A stretch of DNA of 7,344 nucleotides from JBHJOF01 sp050330055 (lineage in GTDB: Bacteria > Pseudomonadota > Alphaproteobacteria > Kiloniellales > JAKSDN01): NCBI GenBank assembly GCA_050330055.1, contig JBHJOF010000064.1:1-7344 (forward strand), read 5' to 3'. The notes beneath the pieces are model-generated. The model did no database searches, was not told where the DNA came from, and worked only from the letters and a program-made list of their open reading frames with translations. The position numbers were made by a program, and so were the translations under genes. This document shows, in pieces, positions 6,262-7,344 of this stretch (the stretch's first letter is position 1; the number at the start of each line of letters is the position of its first letter).

Positions 6262-6579
6262 TCACAGCTGGCGCCCCATCAAGACATCCGGCAGCCACGA
6301 GGCGATCTCCGGAAAGATGCAGAGCAGCACGATGCCGACGACCATGCAGAGCATGAACGGCAGCGCGCCGCGGAGAATGGCCGGCAGCGGGACATCCGGG
6401 GCGATACCGTTTATCACGTAAAGGTTAAGACCTACTGGCGGCGTGATTAGGCCGATCTCCATGTTGATGGTCAAGACCACGGCAAACCATATGGGGTCGA
6501 AGTCGGCCAATTCGATGATCGGCACCCGCGTCGGCACAGTCATGAGAGCCGCCGCCGCCGGCTGGGGCGAAGCGCCCAT
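6262..6579 (-). pseudogene. C-terminal remnant of a TRAP transporter large permease (DctM-like)
   Basis: The 105-codon frame matches only the end of a DctM/SiaM-type large permease, which normally has about 420-440 residues. Recognisable segments are TVPTRVPIIE (14-23), FDPIWFAVVLTINMEIGL (27-44), the family signature ITPPVGLNLYVINGIAPDV (45-63) and the last membrane helix LPFMLCMVVGIVLLCIFPEI (73-92), ending WLPDVLMGRQL. Residues 1-12 (MGASPQPAAAAL) and the frames further upstream show no DctM resemblance, and a stop occurs in frame at 6613-6615. About 330 residues, including most transmembrane helices, are therefore missing, as are the small DctQ and binding DctP genes on the visible side. 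The remnant ends 21 bases before the malonyl-CoA decarboxylase start, as expected if they were once one operon. It could still be translated as a short two-helix peptide, but it cannot be a working transporter. Confidence 0.82.
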
Positions 6580-6590
6580 AGGCCTACGAT

Positions 6591-6619
6591 TTGCCGCCGG
6601 ACGGCGGCTCGTCTATATC
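6591..6619 (+). promoter_or_regulatory. Candidate promoter of the malonyl-CoA synthetase-like gene, with a palindrome in its spacer
   Basis: TTGCCG (6591-6596) and TATATC (6614-6619) are spaced by exactly 17 bases, a plausible sigma70-type pair; the start would be near 6626, about 32 bases before the ATG. A perfect palindrome with seven-base arms, GCCGCCG-GA-CGGCGGC (6593-6608), overlaps the -35 and spacer, where a repressor would block RNA polymerase. Malonate genes in other proteobacteria are often controlled by GntR-family regulators, but this GC-only palindrome does not look like their usual AT-rich operators. Confidence 0.4.
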
Positions 6620-6657
6620 GAGCCCGGAAAAAGGCAGGAAAACCGGCGGCGAAGGCC

Positions 6658-7344
6658 ATGAGCGACAATCTTTACGAGCTGTTCCAGGCACGCTTTCCGG
6701 CCGATCGCGGGCACGGATTCATCGAGACCGAAGACGGGCAGATCTACAGCTACGCCGATTTGGAGGCGGCCTCGGGGCGCATGGCCCGGCTGCTGGGCGA
6801 GCTGGGCGTCCGGAAGGGCGACCGCGTGGCGGTGCAGGTCGACAAGTCGCCCCAGGCGATCTTCCTCTACCTGGCCTGCCTGCGGGCCGGGGCCGTCTAC
6901 CTGCCGCTCAACACGGCCTACCAGGGCGCCGAGGTTGCCTATTTTTTGGGCGATTCCGAGCCCACGGTGGTGGTCTGCCAAGACGAGCGCGAGGCCGAGA
7001 TCGGCGATCTCGCGCGCCAGGCCGGCGTCGCGGCGGTGCTGACCCTGGACAGCGCCGGCCAGGGCAGCCTGACCGCGCGTAGCGACGGCCTCGACCCGGA
7101 TGCCGGCTGCGTGCCGGCGGCGCGCGACGACCTGGCGGCGATCCTCTACACCTCGGGCACCACCGGGCGCTCCAAGGGTGCGATGATGAGCCACGGCAAC
7201 CTGGGGGCCAACGCCCTAACCCTGCACCGGGTCTGGGGCTTCCGGCCGGACGACGTGCTGCTGCACGCGCTGCCGATCTTCCACACCCACGGGCTCTTCG
7301 TCGCCACCAACGTGATGTTGCTGGCCGGCGGCGCGATGATCTTC
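6658..7344 (+). CDS. matB: Malonyl-CoA synthetase-like acyl-CoA ligase (5' part; runs off the window)
   Basis: This is an AMP-forming ligase of the ANL superfamily that most likely joins malonate to CoA using ATP, feeding the divergent malonyl-CoA decarboxylase. The 229 visible residues are the N-terminal domain of a protein of about 500. Seen in order are the opening FIETEDGQIYSYADLEAASG (21-40), YLPLNTAYQGAEVAYFLGD (81-99), the P-loop YTSGTTGRSKGAMMSHGNL (164-182), and HALPIFHTHGLFVA (203-216). LPLNTAY and LPIFHTHGLF are the wording I associate with malonyl-CoA synthetases rather than acetyl- or long-chain ligases. The start at 6658 gives MSDNLYELFQARFP, a usual N-terminus; the ribosome site is weak (GAAGG only two bases before the ATG). 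The substrate-binding Arg residues and the C-terminal domain are outside the window, so methylmalonate or another small diacid remains possible. Confidence 0.88.
   Translation, partial: MSDNLYELFQARFPADRGHGFIETEDGQIYSYADLEAASGRMARLLGELGVRKGDRVAVQVDKSPQAIFLYLACLRAGAVYLPLNTAYQGAEVAYFLGDSEPTVVVCQDEREAEIGDLARQAGVAAVLTLDSAGQGSLTARSDGLDPDAGCVPAARDDLAAILYTSGTTGRSKGAMMSHGNLGANALTLHRVWGFRPDDVLLHALPIFHTHGLFVATNVMLLAGGAMIF

Noticed and set aside
4705..6450. A plus-strand open frame of 581 codons
   Set aside because: It runs antisense through the malonyl-CoA decarboxylase gene, whose motifs are unmistakable. The product is rich in Arg, Gly, Gln and Ala with no family resemblance; long antisense frames are expected in such GC-rich DNA.
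1..7344. tRNA, rRNA or riboswitch genes
   Set aside because: No tRNA-like cloverleaf with a TTC-A/G loop, rRNA segment or known riboswitch core was noticed by eye; a covariance-model scan would be decisive.

Overview
The window reads as chromosomal DNA of a GC-rich alphaproteobacterium. This rests on the strong G/C third-position bias of every gene, the style of the proteins (Prx6-type peroxiredoxin, alphaproteobacterial formate/nitrite channel, fold-III ornithine decarboxylase, malonyl-CoA decarboxylase) and two families of intergenic palindromic repeats that resemble repeats I know from Rhizobiales and Rhodospirillales genomes. I cannot name a genus.

Layout. From 1 to 6579 every recognisable gene is on the minus strand, and a single plus-strand gene leaves the window on the right. 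From left to right: a 1-Cys peroxiredoxin (1-609, its C-terminal end outside the window) with its own leader and a candidate promoter; a formate/nitrite transporter family channel (746-1549); a 107-bp inverted-repeat element (1742-1848) that supplies the stop codon of a small glycine-zipper lipoprotein (1845-2072); an alpha/beta hydrolase with an intact catalytic triad (2298-3146); a roughly 400-bp gene-free stretch holding nested REP-like inverted repeats (3186-3513); a group IV (fold-III) ornithine/diamino-acid decarboxylase that starts at TTG behind a strong Shine-Dalgarno (3553-4719); malonyl-CoA decarboxylase (4810-6240); the C-terminal remnant of a TRAP transporter large permease (6262-6579); and, divergently, the N-terminal 229 residues of a malonyl-CoA synthetase-like acyl-CoA ligase (6658 to the window end).

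How they fit together. The right-hand part looks like a malonate catabolism locus. The ligase would make malonyl-CoA from malonate, CoA and ATP, and the decarboxylase would turn malonyl-CoA into acetyl-CoA and CO2. Malonate loci in related bacteria can include a TRAP transporter. Here only about the last 93 residues of the large permease remain, 21 bases upstream of the decarboxylase, which suggests that the transporter was lost by deletion and that the divergent promoter region was rebuilt next to the scar. The decarboxylase and the ornithine decarboxylase are 90 bases apart on the same strand and may be co-transcribed. The left-hand genes look like independent housekeeping or stress functions.

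I see no convincing undescribed multi-gene system. The points most worth following are the decayed permease at the malonate locus, the repeat-supplied stop codon, the nested palindromes, and the GC palindrome inside the candidate promoter of the ligase gene.
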